From Bacteroidales bacterium (lineage in GTDB: Bacteria; Bacteroidota; Bacteroidia; Bacteroidales; VadinHA17): a DNA stretch of 57,007 bases. The position numbers and the translations under genes were made by a program. Under the pieces are notes generated by a model. The model did no database searches, was not told the origin of the DNA, and saw only the letters and a program-made list of their open reading frames with translations. Shown in pieces: positions 1-10,479 of this stretch. Numbering within the stretch: position 1 is the first letter of the stretch; each line of letters opens with the position of its first letter. The stretch spans positions 1-57,007 of the forward strand of contig SLNP01000031.1 of NCBI GenBank assembly GCA_007132995.1. The letters are read 5' to 3'.

Positions 1-59
1 CCCATGCCCCATGCCCTATGCCCTATGCCCTTTGCGTGCGAGCGTAGCGAGCACCACCC
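1..59. repeat. 7-bp-periodic repeat array (CCCATGC CCCATGC CCTATGC CCTATGC CCTTTGC) followed by GC-rich GTGCGAGCGTAGCGAGC motif
   Basis: Direct reading; a similar element lies in reverse complement at 56862-56923. Confidence 0.85.
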
Positions 60-66
60 GGGCTTC

Positions 67-2187
67 CTAGAAGAGGCGGTATCTGCGATCTTCAACACCC
101 ACCTGCTCTTTCAGGGCTTCGAAAAGCTCGTAAAACGAGCGCATCTCAAGCATCATCTTTATTCTCTGCCTGGTGGTGTCGTAATCATCTGCCTCTCTCT
201 CTTCTTCTGACAGAACTTCCAGAACGAAGACGCCGTTCTCACCCTTTACCGGACCGGATGTCTCTCCTACCGGTGCTGCTACTGCTGCACCTACCAGTGA
301 AGGCTCAACACCCGCCATTCCCGGAACCGTGAAGGCTCTGAAATTGATTCCTGTGGCGGTCTCTGCCGTCAGACCCATATCTGATGCAATCGATCTCACA
401 TCTGTGCCTGCTGCGATCTTCTCCCTGAATCCTTCGGCTAACTTTTCGGCTTTGGCCTTATCTATAAGGATCTCCCTTATCTCATCTTCAACCTCTGACA
501 GCGATGGAATACCCTCTTCCTGTATCCTGGTGCAGAATGCTACAACAAACTGCTCTTCCAGCTCAAAAACGGGCTGCTGATAGCTGTCAAGCATTATTTC
601 GCCTCTCCTTGTTTCAAAGAGTGAGCGAACCACCTGCCTGGGGTTTATTATTCCGGTAACCTCTCTCTGGCCGGGCGTCACATCAGTAGCAATTCTTCTT
701 TCGAGACCCTGCTCATTTGTTGCTTCTACAAATTTGGTGTATGTGTTGTTCGTATTGGCAAACCTGGTTGCCTTGCTCCGAAGATCCTGTATCGTTGTGC
801 TGCTGGGCTCTACGGCTCTCTCTATGAGGCCTATATTGTATTTTGATACCCTTGGGCTCTGGTTGAGTATCTCTATTATATGGACACCAAATTCACTCTC
901 TGTTATTACAATGTCACCGGTTCTGTTTTCAAAGCTTGCATTACTGAATGGCAGTACCATCATACCCTCTCTGAACCATCCCAGATCACCTCCGGTTCTC
1001 TGCCCTCCCGGGTCGTCTGAGTGGATCATGGCTACCATTTCAAAATCTTCACCGCCGGTGATCTCTTCATAGAGCGAATCGGCCTTTGCCCTGGCCATAT
1101 CGAGAGAGCGCTGCTGGTTTGGCGATATCAATATATGCCTTGCCCTTACCGAGTCGGGCCTCTGCTGGACATCAAGTATCTTTGCAAGATAATAGGTCTC
1201 ATCCTCAAGCCAGGGGCCATGTATATCGCCACTGCTTCCGGTGGCCGCAAAATCTCTCACAGCTTCCGGTAATTCGTCCGGCGTGCGGAAAAAGCCCTGG
1301 TGCCGGGTGTCAGATGTTAGATTGATAAAGTTAACCGGATCGCTGGTCTCGGCAAACTCGTCTCTCAGCTGTTCCATATCACCCTGTACCAGATTAAAAT
1401 CATCCTCTGTCGGGTAGATGTCGAAGGTGACAAACTCAAAGCTCCTTTTTGCCTCTCTCTCAAAACTTCTGCGATTTGCGTTGTAATAGCTCCTTATCTG
1501 ACTGCGACTTATCTCTATATCATCGCCCGGAACCGTTCTGAGCATCTGTCCGGTGTAGATGAAGTCTACCTCTCTTGCAGGCAGCGAACGCTCGAAATCT
1601 GTCTGGAAAGATGTTACATATATGCCCTTAGATACCAGGTTGTCGTACTTGGTGTTCAGCCTGTCGGTTATCATCTCCTTCTCGAAGAAGAGCCAGTAAC
1701 TCCTTACCATGGGGTCATGCTCCATCTCACTGAGAAACATATTCATATAGTTGACATCAACCTCGCCTGTCTCCGGATTTGCAAATAGCTGATTGATAAT
1801 AGGGTGCTTCTCAATGCCGAAAACCATTGAGTGCAGCTCTTCGTCGCTGACCTCCAGACCCAGCTTGTCAAACTCGGCTCCAAGGACCCTCTCCCTAACA
1901 ATCTGCTCCCAGATCTGCTCGCGGATATTTTCGTTCAGCTCTTCGCTTATAACGCTGGTTCCCGAAAGCCTGTATATCTCTGTAAGATTTCTTACCCTCT
2001 CATCAAACTCAATGATCGATATCGACTCACCGCCTATTACAGCTATTTCGTTGTGCTCCATCATCTGCCTCTGGTGACGGCTTCCCGTACACCCTTCGAA
2101 ATCGACCACAAAAAGCAGTATGGCTCCCCCTACGAAACCGACAATAAGCCAGTCTGCCCTCTCTCTTAAAACCTGAAGTATTGACAT
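67..2187 (-). CDS. SurA/PpiD-type peptidylprolyl isomerase (SurA_N + rotamase), N-terminal membrane anchor
   Basis: 706-aa ORF; single N-terminal TM; parvulin-like RARHILI...GGDLGWF motif. Confidence 0.9.
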   Translation of the reverse strand: MSILQVLRERADWLIVGFVGGAILLFVVDFEGCTGSRHQRQMMEHNEIAVIGGESISIIEFDERVRNLTEIYRLSGTSVISEELNENIREQIWEQIVRERVLGAEFDKLGLEVSDEELHSMVFGIEKHPIINQLFANPETGEVDVNYMNMFLSEMEHDPMVRSYWLFFEKEMITDRLNTKYDNLVSKGIYVTSFQTDFERSLPAREVDFIYTGQMLRTVPGDDIEISRSQIRSYYNANRRSFEREAKRSFEFVTFDIYPTEDDFNLVQGDMEQLRDEFAETSDPVNFINLTSDTRHQGFFRTPDELPEAVRDFAATGSSGDIHGPWLEDETYYLAKILDVQQRPDSVRARHILISPNQQRSLDMARAKADSLYEEITGGEDFEMVAMIHSDDPGGQRTGGDLGWFREGMMVLPFSNASFENRTGDIVITESEFGVHIIEILNQSPRVSKYNIGLIERAVEPSSTTIQDLRSKATRFANTNNTYTKFVEATNEQGLERRIATDVTPGQREVTGIINPRQVVRSLFETRRGEIMLDSYQQPVFELEEQFVVAFCTRIQEEGIPSLSEVEDEIREILIDKAKAEKLAEGFREKIAAGTDVRSIASDMGLTAETATGINFRAFTVPGMAGVEPSLVGAAVAAPVGETSGPVKGENGVFVLEVLSEEEREADDYDTTRQRIKMMLEMRSFYELFEALKEQVGVEDRRYRLF

Positions 2188-2407
2188 CCTCTATCTCTCT
2201 TTAAATGTTGTAATCAATGGTATAGCCTGCATAAAACAGGCGACAAATATAATAAAAAGTGTGCTACTTCGGGAGCAATGAAACTTTATTCTTTTCTCTC
2301 TATTATCGGAGGAACCAGATGTCGTCTTTAACATGCAGGCCGGGGATATTGATGTGTCATTAAATTGGGGGGTGGTGTCGAAAAAAACAGTCATATATAG
2401 CGACTAA

Positions 2408-2479
2408 CCCCTATAATGAAAGGGCGTGTTGATAAAATAATGGCAATATTGGCAATTAAGCCCTGTTTTATTATAGGGG
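2408..2479. repeat. Inverted repeat CCCCTATAAT / ATTATAGGGG upstream of glnN
   Basis: Perfect 10-bp arms at 2408-2417 and 2470-2479; inner pairing extends through AAAGGGC/GCCC(TG)TTT. Confidence 0.75.
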
Positions 2480-2494
2480 GTATGTAAAATAACT

Positions 2495-2502
2495 TATATT
2501 TG
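2495..2502 (+). promoter_or_regulatory. Putative -7 element TATATTTG of glnN promoter
   Basis: Matches Bacteroidota TAnnTTTG; no clear -33 TTTG. Confidence 0.5.
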
Positions 2503-2525
2503 TCTCTGTACTAAAATAGATTGTT

Positions 2526-4715
2526 ATGGCAGAATACCGATTTTCGGCACTGAGGCAGGCAATAAACAGGCCTCTGCCTCCCGTGACTACATCTGGAGAG
2601 AGGGTGTCAGAGACCTTTGCCAGTAAAGTTTTCACCTTTTCCGTGATGGAGAAGTACCTGTCGCGCGATACCTATGCCGCAGTAAGAAGAGCTGTTGATG
2701 AGGGTGGTGTTGCCGATATGTCGATAGCAGATCAGGTGGCGACAGGGCTAAAGGCATGGGCAATTGAGAATGGGGCAACCCACTATACCCACTGGTTTCA
2801 TCCGCTTACCGATACCACCGCAGAAAAGCATGATGCTTTTATTGAGTCTTGCGACAAGGGGCGCCTGCTTGAGTCTTTTCCCGGAAACCTGCTTATTCAG
2901 CAGGAGCCTGATGCCTCGAGCTTTCCCAGCGGGGGAATAAGAAACACATTTGAGGCGAGGGGCTACACGGCATGGGATGTCTCGTCGCCTGCATTTATTG
3001 TAGGTACCACCCTCTGCATTCCAACGGTTTTTGTCTCCTATACCGGAGAGGCTCTTGATTACAAGGCTCCGTTGCTTAAGGCGCTGGGAGCACTCGACAC
3101 TGTCGCTGCAGAGGTGTGTCGCTATTTCGACAAAGATGTTAAGAGGGTAGTTGCCACCCTTGGCATTGAGCAGGAGTATTTTCTGATCGATGAGGCCCTC
3201 TATCATGCCCGCCCCGATCTGGTACTTGCAGATCGTACACTGATGGGTCATCAGTCTGCCAAAGACCAGCAACTCTCTGATCACTACTTCGGCTCTATTC
3301 CCGAGCGGGTGATGACATTTATGCGTGAGTTTGAACAGGAGGCTTACAGGCTTGGCATACCTGTCAAGACCCGTCATAACGAGGTTTCGCCCAACCAGTT
3401 TGAGTGCGCACCTCTTTTTGAGGAGGCGAACCTCGCCATTGATCATAACCAGTTGCTTATGGAGACCATGAAGCGGGTTGCCAGGCGTCACCGCTACAGG
3501 GTGCTGTTCCATGAAAAACCATTCGCCGGCGTCAATGGATCAGGAAAACATTGCAACTGGTCTCTTCACACCGATACAGGAGTTAACCTTCTTGCACCGG
3601 GTCACAATCCGAAAACAAATCTTCAATTCATCACTTTTCTTGTAAATGTTCTCAAGTGTGTTAATGATAATCAGGATCTGCTGCTTGCGAGTGTTATGAG
3701 TGCAACAAACGCATGTCGGCTAGGCGGACATGAGGCACCACCATCGGTCATGTCGGTCTTTTTGGGCGACTATCTGTCCGATATGCTCGACAATATTGCC
3801 CGCAAGGTTACAGATCGTAAAATGAGCCCCTCACTGAAAACAGAACTGAAGCTTGGTATAGGGAAGATACCGGGTATTCTGCTTGATAATACCGACCGCA
3901 ACCGGACATCTCCATTCGCCTTTACCGGTAACAGATTTGAATACAGAGCCGTGGGCTCATCGGCTAACTGCAGCGCGCCTGTAATAGCTCTCTGTACCGC
4001 ACTTGCCGCCCAACTCACCAGATTCCGTGACGAGGTTGAACCTCTTATAGCAAAAGGGAGGAAGAGAGATGAGGCGATACTTCACGTACTTAAGCACTAC
4101 ATAGCAGATTCCGGAAGAATCTGTTTTAACGGTGACGGCTACTCGGAAGAGTGGCATAAAGAGGCAGTAAGAAGAGGGCTCTATTCCGGCAGTGGCGTGC
4201 CTGAAACGGTAAGCCGCTATCTCTCGCCCCGGTCAGTACAACTCTTCACATCAATGGGTGTGTTAACCGAAAAGGAGCTTATAAGCAGAACAGAGGTTGA
4301 GTTTGAGAAGTTTGTAAAGAAAGTGCAGATAGAGGCCAGGGTGCTTGGAGATGTTGCCATAAACCATATTGTACCGGTTGCTGTTCGCTATATGACGGTT
4401 CTCTCCGATAATGTCAGAGGGCTGAAGGAACTCTTCCCATCCGGGGAGTATGAGCGCCTGGCGGGGGCACGAAAAGATCTTATTGTTGAGATAAGTGATC
4501 ATATTACCATGATAAAAAAACTGACAGCTCAGATGATTCAGGAGAGGAAGAGGGCTAATGTTATAGAATCTATGTATGAGAGGGCTGTAGCTTACGAGAA
4601 TATGGTTAAGCCATTCCTTTCCGATATAAGATACCATATAGACAAGCTTGAGATGGTGGTTGACAACAGTATGTGGCCATTTCCCAAGTATCGTGAGTTG
4701 CTCTTTACCAGGTAG
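2526..4715 (+). CDS. glnN: Glutamine synthetase type III
   Basis: 729-aa ORF; GSIII-type sequence (RHNEVSPNQFECAPLFEEANLAIDHN, NGSGKHCNWSL). Confidence 0.96.
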   Translation: MAEYRFSALRQAINRPLPPVTTSGERVSETFASKVFTFSVMEKYLSRDTYAAVRRAVDEGGVADMSIADQVATGLKAWAIENGATHYTHWFHPLTDTTAEKHDAFIESCDKGRLLESFPGNLLIQQEPDASSFPSGGIRNTFEARGYTAWDVSSPAFIVGTTLCIPTVFVSYTGEALDYKAPLLKALGALDTVAAEVCRYFDKDVKRVVATLGIEQEYFLIDEALYHARPDLVLADRTLMGHQSAKDQQLSDHYFGSIPERVMTFMREFEQEAYRLGIPVKTRHNEVSPNQFECAPLFEEANLAIDHNQLLMETMKRVARRHRYRVLFHEKPFAGVNGSGKHCNWSLHTDTGVNLLAPGHNPKTNLQFITFLVNVLKCVNDNQDLLLASVMSATNACRLGGHEAPPSVMSVFLGDYLSDMLDNIARKVTDRKMSPSLKTELKLGIGKIPGILLDNTDRNRTSPFAFTGNRFEYRAVGSSANCSAPVIALCTALAAQLTRFRDEVEPLIAKGRKRDEAILHVLKHYIADSGRICFNGDGYSEEWHKEAVRRGLYSGSGVPETVSRYLSPRSVQLFTSMGVLTEKELISRTEVEFEKFVKKVQIEARVLGDVAINHIVPVAVRYMTVLSDNVRGLKELFPSGEYERLAGARKDLIVEISDHITMIKKLTAQMIQERKRANVIESMYERAVAYENMVKPFLSDIRYHIDKLEMVVDNSMWPFPKYRELLFTR

Positions 4716-4913
4716 AACCAGCCGCACTGCTGATTGGTGCCGGCCGCGGAGACCGATTGGATTACTGCCGTTGTCTCATTATTCCCCGGTGTTGATGGCA
4801 GAAATACGATGTGGCAGGCCGATTCCCTGCAGGGTCAAAAATATTTCTCCCCTCGCTCCGTTTTAATAGGTGATATCGCTATTTTTGTAGTTGTTATCAG
4901 CCTTTACAAAGAG

Positions 4914-6905
4914 ATGACAAGAGTTCTCACCATAACAGTAATAGCGCTTCTTATTCCCCTGACTCTATATCCCCAAAACAGGAGGGTGCAGAGGGCGTAC
5001 GATGCCTGGGAGTCTGGCGAGTACTACGAAGCCGTAGATCTTTTCAGGAGTGCCTATTCACGAACCAGAGACCGTGATCTCAGGTCTGAGCTGGTATTTA
5101 TGATTGCCGAAAGTTATCGAAGAATAAATGATGCCAGAAACGCCGAGTCCTGGTACCGCAGGGCTACCCGTGTACAGGGAGCAAGGCCTGACGCTTTCTT
5201 CTGGCTTGCCGAGAGCATGAGAAAAAACGGCAAGTATGAGGAGGCGATCGAAGAGTACAGAAGGTATAGGGAACTGGTGCCGGGCGACCCGAGGGCCGAT
5301 GTGGGTATAAGGTCTTGTGAACTGGCAATGCAATGGATTGAGAACCCCGAAGCCTACCTGGTAGAGGAGATAAGGGAGCTCTCGTCAAGGGCTTCCGATT
5401 TCAGCCCTGTCTTTGTCCGTGAAGACAACTCTATGCTCTATTTCACCTCTTCGCGCGACGAGGCTACCGGACGCAGTCAGCATGGCGCTACCGGAGAGGG
5501 GTTTACCGATATTTTTGAGACCCGCCTTGATATGAAGGGTAGCTGGAGCACCCCGGTACCGGTTACCGGAATCAACAGCGATGCGGAAGAGGGCACTCCC
5601 TCCGTATCTTACGATTACAGAGAGATGTTCTTTACCAGATGCGAGATGGTGAGGAGGGAGACCAGGGGGTGTGCGATAATGTACTCTGTAAGGAGCGGAG
5701 CAGGATGGGCAGCTCCGGTAAACCTCAATCTGGTTCCGGATACGCTGGTGGCAGCGCATCCGGCCATATCGCCCGACGGCCTTACTCTCTATTTTACATC
5801 AAATATGCCCGGAAGTTTCGGCAGGAATGACATCTACTATGTTACCCGCGAGCCGGGCTCTGAAGTCTGGTCCGAGCCGGTAAATTTAGGCCCTGACATT
5901 AACACCTCAGGCAGCGAGATGTTTCCCTATGTGAGAGATGATGGTGCCCTCTATTTTGCCTCTGACGGCCACCCGGGAATGGGTGGTCTCGATATTTTCC
6001 GTGCCGACAGGCAGCCTGACGGATCCTGGATTGTAACCAACATGAAACCTCCGATAAACAGCCCCGCCGATGATTTCGGAATAGTGTTCGAAAGGGGTGC
6101 TGAGAGAGGTATTTTCAGCTCATCAAGAAAGGGTAGGGGGAATGATGTACTCTACTCTTTTGAGATGCCACCTCTGCGCTTTACCATAACCGGGCTGGTA
6201 AGGAATGAGAAGGAGGGAACCCCTCTTGAGGGTTCGACCGTGCAGCTTATTGCCAGTGACGGCGCTACAAGAGAGATCGTAACCGGAGAGAGCGGCGAGT
6301 TTGAGTTTTCACTCAGGCCCGATGTTGACTATATCTTTCTGGCTACCAAACAGGGGTTCCTTAACGGAAGGGCCCGGGAAACTACCAGAGGTCATGACCG
6401 GAGTCACGATTTTCTGGCTACTATAGATCTTACACCTATAGATCGCCCCATAGAGCTGCCAAATATATTCTACGATTTTGCCAGATGGGATCTGAGACCC
6501 GAGTCGATGGTCTCTCTCGACAGGCTGGTTGAGACCCTGAACGACAATCCCACAATAACCATTGAGTTGATGTCGCACACCGATTCGCGCGATACCGAAG
6601 AGTTCAATCTTCTGCTCTCGCAGCGGAGGGCCCAGTCTGTGGTCGATTATCTTGTTGAACAGGGCATAGAAGAGGAGAGGCTCTCGGCTGTAGGCTATGG
6701 TAAGGGAAGGCCCAAAGAGGTCGATGAGGATATTAACGAGACCTACCCCTTCCTGCCGGTTGGTGTTATCCTGACGGAAGATTTTATCGACTCACTGCCT
6801 GATGATGAGAAGCGGGAAATAGCACACCAGATAAACAGGCGCACAGAGTTCAGGGTGCTAAGCACCGACTACCGGCCCGATGATAGACGCGACAGAGAGC
6901 GTTAG
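4914..6905 (+). CDS. OmpA family protein with TPR, PD40/WD40-like propeller, carboxypeptidase-regulatory-like domain and OmpA C-terminal domain (PorE-like architecture)
   Basis: ORF 4734-6905; signal peptide starts at M 4914 (MTRVLTITVIALLIPLTLYPQ); domain order read from translation. Confidence 0.85.
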   Translation: MTRVLTITVIALLIPLTLYPQNRRVQRAYDAWESGEYYEAVDLFRSAYSRTRDRDLRSELVFMIAESYRRINDARNAESWYRRATRVQGARPDAFFWLAESMRKNGKYEEAIEEYRRYRELVPGDPRADVGIRSCELAMQWIENPEAYLVEEIRELSSRASDFSPVFVREDNSMLYFTSSRDEATGRSQHGATGEGFTDIFETRLDMKGSWSTPVPVTGINSDAEEGTPSVSYDYREMFFTRCEMVRRETRGCAIMYSVRSGAGWAAPVNLNLVPDTLVAAHPAISPDGLTLYFTSNMPGSFGRNDIYYVTREPGSEVWSEPVNLGPDINTSGSEMFPYVRDDGALYFASDGHPGMGGLDIFRADRQPDGSWIVTNMKPPINSPADDFGIVFERGAERGIFSSSRKGRGNDVLYSFEMPPLRFTITGLVRNEKEGTPLEGSTVQLIASDGATREIVTGESGEFEFSLRPDVDYIFLATKQGFLNGRARETTRGHDRSHDFLATIDLTPIDRPIELPNIFYDFARWDLRPESMVSLDRLVETLNDNPTITIELMSHTDSRDTEEFNLLLSQRRAQSVVDYLVEQGIEEERLSAVGYGKGRPKEVDEDINETYPFLPVGVILTEDFIDSLPDDEKREIAHQINRRTEFRVLSTDYRPDDRRDRER

Positions 6906-6915
6906 ATAGAGGCCG

Positions 6916-6947
6916 TTTACTTTATTCCCGGCCATTGATTAACTTTG
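6916..6947 (+). promoter_or_regulatory. Putative promoter TTTA-N20-TAACTTTG for purM
   Basis: Motif and spacing match; 20 bp upstream of ATG 6968. Confidence 0.6.
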
Positions 6948-6967
6948 CCCCCCTCAATGCACAGCAT

Positions 6968-8143
6968 ATGAAAAGCGATTCAAGATATGCCGGCCGTGGT
7001 GTTTCGGCCTCGAAAAAGGATGTTCACAAGGCTATAGCCTCTGTCGATAAAGGAATCTACCCCGGGGCTTTCTGCAAGATAGTGCCCGATATTCTCGGGG
7101 GTGATGAGCGCTACTGCAACATCATGCATGCAGACGGCGCCGGAACCAAATCGTCTCTGGCATACCTCTACTGGCGTGAAACCGGCGATATTACGGTCTG
7201 GAAGGGTATTGCCCGCGATGCTATAGTGATGAATACTGACGATCTTCTGTGCGTTGGGGCCTACAGCAATATTCTACTCTCTTCAACAATCGGACGCAAC
7301 AAAAATCTTATCCCCGGCGAGGTTATTAAGGCTATTATTGAGGGAACCGAAGAGTATCTGGCTCTATTAAGGTCAATGGGTGTAGATATATGGTCTACAG
7401 GCGGAGAGACGGCAGATGTGGGCGATCTTGTAAGAACCATAATTGTCGATTCAACGGTAACTGCCCGTATGAGACGAGATGAGGTCATCTGTAACAGCCG
7501 TATTGGCCCGGGAGATGTTATTGTCGCTCTCTCTTCTTTCGGCAAGGCATCGTATGAAGAGGAGTACAATTGGGGTATGGGTAGTAACGGGCTTACATCT
7601 GCCCGCCACGATATGTTTGGCAAATATTTGGCCGCCAAATATCCGGAGAGCTACGACCCCTCTGTTCCGGCAGACCTGGTCTATAGCGGCAACCTGAAAC
7701 TCACCGAAAAATTGCCGGGAACCGATACCCCTGCGGCAAAGGCGGTGCTTTCACCCACAAGAACATATGCTCCGGTGGTTATCCCTTTGCTGAAAGAGAT
7801 GAGGCATGAAATAAAGGGTATGGTACACTGCTCCGGGGGTGGGCAGACTAAAATTCTCAACTTTATCGACAACCTCCATGTTGTAAAAGATAACCTCTTT
7901 CCGGTTCCTCCGTTATTTGAAAGAATCAGGGAAAATTCCCTTACAGAGTGGAGCGAGATGTACAGGGTATTTAACATGGGGCACCGTTTTGAGATTTATA
8001 CCACTGAAAAGGGTGCAGACAGGGTAATTGCCGCTGCACGGCAGCTCGGTGTTGATGCCAGGATAGCGGGACGCTGCGAACCCTCTGATAAGCCCTCTCT
8101 TACAATTGTTTCTGACAAGGGCAGGTTTACCTATCAGAAGTGA
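6968..8143 (+). CDS. purM: Phosphoribosylformylglycinamidine cyclo-ligase (AIR synthase)
   Basis: AIR synthase-like translation (HADGAGTKSSLAYL, CSGGGQTK). Confidence 0.88.
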   Translation: MKSDSRYAGRGVSASKKDVHKAIASVDKGIYPGAFCKIVPDILGGDERYCNIMHADGAGTKSSLAYLYWRETGDITVWKGIARDAIVMNTDDLLCVGAYSNILLSSTIGRNKNLIPGEVIKAIIEGTEEYLALLRSMGVDIWSTGGETADVGDLVRTIIVDSTVTARMRRDEVICNSRIGPGDVIVALSSFGKASYEEEYNWGMGSNGLTSARHDMFGKYLAAKYPESYDPSVPADLVYSGNLKLTEKLPGTDTPAAKAVLSPTRTYAPVVIPLLKEMRHEIKGMVHCSGGGQTKILNFIDNLHVVKDNLFPVPPLFERIRENSLTEWSEMYRVFNMGHRFEIYTTEKGADRVIAAARQLGVDARIAGRCEPSDKPSLTIVSDKGRFTYQK

Positions 8144-8346
8144 ATTTGCTGAAAGGGCTGCATAGGTCGGGTTTTGGGTGGTAAAACATCCATCTGTGTT
8201 TACCTGCAGCAGGGGCATCTGTTGAGAGGTGCCGGGCCATACCTGATTCATGAATAGTGTAACAGATGGATCTGTCGCGCTGCCGGTGTTGCTGTTTTAT
8301 AACTGATATTTGCTAATTTTGCGGGTCTGAACCAAGAGCCATTTTT

Positions 8347-9432
8347 ATGTCCAAAAATCTTATTGTTGAGAAGCTGGAAGGCGTCAAAGAGCGTTTTGTC
8401 GAGGTGGGGAAGCTGCTTACCGACCCCGATATCATGAAGGATATGAAGCGCTATGTACAGCTCAACAAGGAGTATAAGGAGCTTGAGCCCATCATTGAAT
8501 CGTACGATCAGTACAAGCTGGCTCTGAGTAACCTTGCCGATGCAAGGGCACTGCTGTCTGCCGAGAAGGATGACGAGATGCGTGAAATGGCCAAGGCACA
8601 GATTGAAGAGATAAACGAACTGCTGCCCCGAATGGAGGAGAAGATAAAGCTTATGCTCATACCCGCAGACCCTGAAGATGAGAAGGGGGCAGTTGTTGAG
8701 ATAAGGGCCGGTACCGGTGGTGATGAGGCAAGCATATTCGCAGGCGATCTTTTCCGCATGTACACCAAATATTGTGAGCTAAGGCGCTGGAAGGTCGATA
8801 TTAATGGCTATACCGAGGGAACCTCGGGCGGATACAAGGAGATAGTCTTCACCGTTACAGGAGCCTCTGTTTATGGCACACTGAAGTATGAGTCGGGGGT
8901 ACACCGTGTGCAGAGGGTGCCACAGACAGAGACCCAGGGCAGGGTTCACACCTCGGCCGCCTCTGTTGCCATTCTTCCTGAGGCTGGTGAGTTCGATGTT
9001 GAGATTAAGAGTGAAGATATAAGGAAAGACACCTACTGCTCATCCGGTCCGGGCGGACAGTCGGTAAATACAACCTATTCGGCTATACGGCTAACCCACA
9101 TACCTACAGGCCTTGTTGTTACCTGTCAGGATGAGAAGTCGCAGATAAAGAACCTTGACAGGGCCATGAAAGAGCTGCGTACCCGGCTCTACAATCTCGA
9201 ATATCAGAAGTATCTTGACGATATCAGCAGCAAGAGGAAGACAATGGTCTCAACCGGCGACCGCTCTGCCAAGATACGCACCTATAACTACCCTCAGGGA
9301 CGGGTTACCGACCACAGAATTAATCTTACAATGTATAATCTTCAGGCTGTACTGGACGGAGAAATCGAAGAGATAATCGATAAGCTTAAGATGGCGGAAA
9401 ATGCCGAGAGGCTTAAAGAGAGTGCAATCTGA
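8347..9432 (+). CDS. prfA: Peptide chain release factor 1
   Basis: GGQ motif ([12 protein letters not shown]), PxT motif ([10 protein letters not shown]). Confidence 0.97.
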   Translation: MSKNLIVEKLEGVKERFVEVGKLLTDPDIMKDMKRYVQLNKEYKELEPIIESYDQYKLALSNLADARALLSAEKDDEMREMAKAQIEEINELLPRMEEKIKLMLIPADPEDEKGAVVEIRAGTGGDEASIFAGDLFRMYTKYCELRRWKVDINGYTEGTSGGYKEIVFTVTGASVYGTLKYESGVHRVQRVPQTETQGRVHTSAASVAILPEAGEFDVEIKSEDIRKDTYCSSGPGGQSVNTTYSAIRLTHIPTGLVVTCQDEKSQIKNLDRAMKELRTRLYNLEYQKYLDDISSKRKTMVSTGDRSAKIRTYNYPQGRVTDHRINLTMYNLQAVLDGEIEEIIDKLKMAENAERLKESAI

Positions 9433-9449
9433 CAACCCCTCATTTTGAA

Positions 9450-10262
9450 ATGAACAGAGAAGAGCTTTTTGGTAACATCATGAAGAAGAGGTCATACCTC
9501 TGTGTTGGTCTCGATAGTGATATTACGAAGATACCCCGCCATCTGATGCAGCATGAAGATCCGGTATTCGAGTTTAACCGTCGTATTATTGATGCTACCG
9601 CTCCCTATGCGGTAGCCTTTAAACCCAACCTTGCTTTTTATGAGTGCAATGGAGCCGCAGGGTGGGCGTCGCTAAGTGCCACTATAGCCTATTTGAGGGA
9701 GAATCACCCCGATTGTTTTATCATTGCCGACGCCAAACGGGGCGACATTGGCAACACTTCTGCCATGTACGCCCAGGCTCTCTTTAAAGGTCTGGGAGCA
9801 GACGCCGTAACCGTGGCGCCCTATATGGGAGAGGATTCTGTTTCACCCTTCCTCGGATATGAGGGAAGATGGGTCGCTCTTCTGGCTTTAACCTCAAACC
9901 GTGGGGCAGATGACTTCCAGTACCATACAGAAGGAGGTGAGCGTCTATTCGAGAAGGTGTTGCGGCAGTCTAAAGGGTGGGGCACCGAAGAGAACATGAT
10001 GTATGTTGTTGGGGCTACCAGGGCAGAGATGCTGGCCGATGTAAGAAAGATAGTTCCGCTTCACTTTCTGCTGGTGCCCGGTATAGGGGCTCAGGGAGGC
10101 AGCCTCAGAGAGGTCTCCTCTTATGGCATGAATGAGAAGTGCGGGTTGTTGGTCAACTCTTCGCGTGCCATAATATTTGCCGACGGCGGTGACCGTTTTG
10201 ATAAGGTGGCAGCAGACAAGGCGGCAGAGGTGCAGAGCGAGATGAGCCGGTACCTTCCCTGA
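9450..10262 (+). CDS. pyrF: Orotidine 5'-phosphate decarboxylase
   Basis: [19 protein letters not shown] catalytic motif, FKPNLAFYE. Confidence 0.95.
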   Translation: MNREELFGNIMKKRSYLCVGLDSDITKIPRHLMQHEDPVFEFNRRIIDATAPYAVAFKPNLAFYECNGAAGWASLSATIAYLRENHPDCFIIADAKRGDIGNTSAMYAQALFKGLGADAVTVAPYMGEDSVSPFLGYEGRWVALLALTSNRGADDFQYHTEGGERLFEKVLRQSKGWGTEENMMYVVGATRAEMLADVRKIVPLHFLLVPGIGAQGGSLREVSSYGMNEKCGLLVNSSRAIIFADGGDRFDKVAADKAAEVQSEMSRYLP

Positions 10263-10446
10263 ACCTGTCTGCACTATTTTCCATCTCTCCGTGACGCAAC
10301 CGGGCACTGTTTTTTAGCGTCAATCAGAGAGAGAGCAGCCTTAACTTCTGATCATGTCGGGCAGGGGCTCTTCCGCCTGGCACAGAGTGGTCGGCTCAGG
10401 CTGAAAAACCTTCTGATTCGTAACCGGTTAAAAAAAAAGCGAATTG

Positions 10447-10479
10447 TTTGAACTATTACATAAAAAAGTCGTACTTTTG
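10447..10479 (+). promoter_or_regulatory. Consensus promoter TTTG-N21-TACTTTTG for rpsO
   Basis: TTTG 10447-10450; TACTTTTG 10472-10479. Confidence 0.85.

Noticed and set aside
4-210. Small ORF MPHALCPMPFACERSEHHPG...
   Set aside because: Produced by translating the heptamer/GC-rich repeat; same peptide type appears from the right-end repeat.
2748-3512. 254-aa ORF antisense to glnN
   Set aside because: Shadow ORF over a confident glutamine synthetase gene; no domain or promoter signal.
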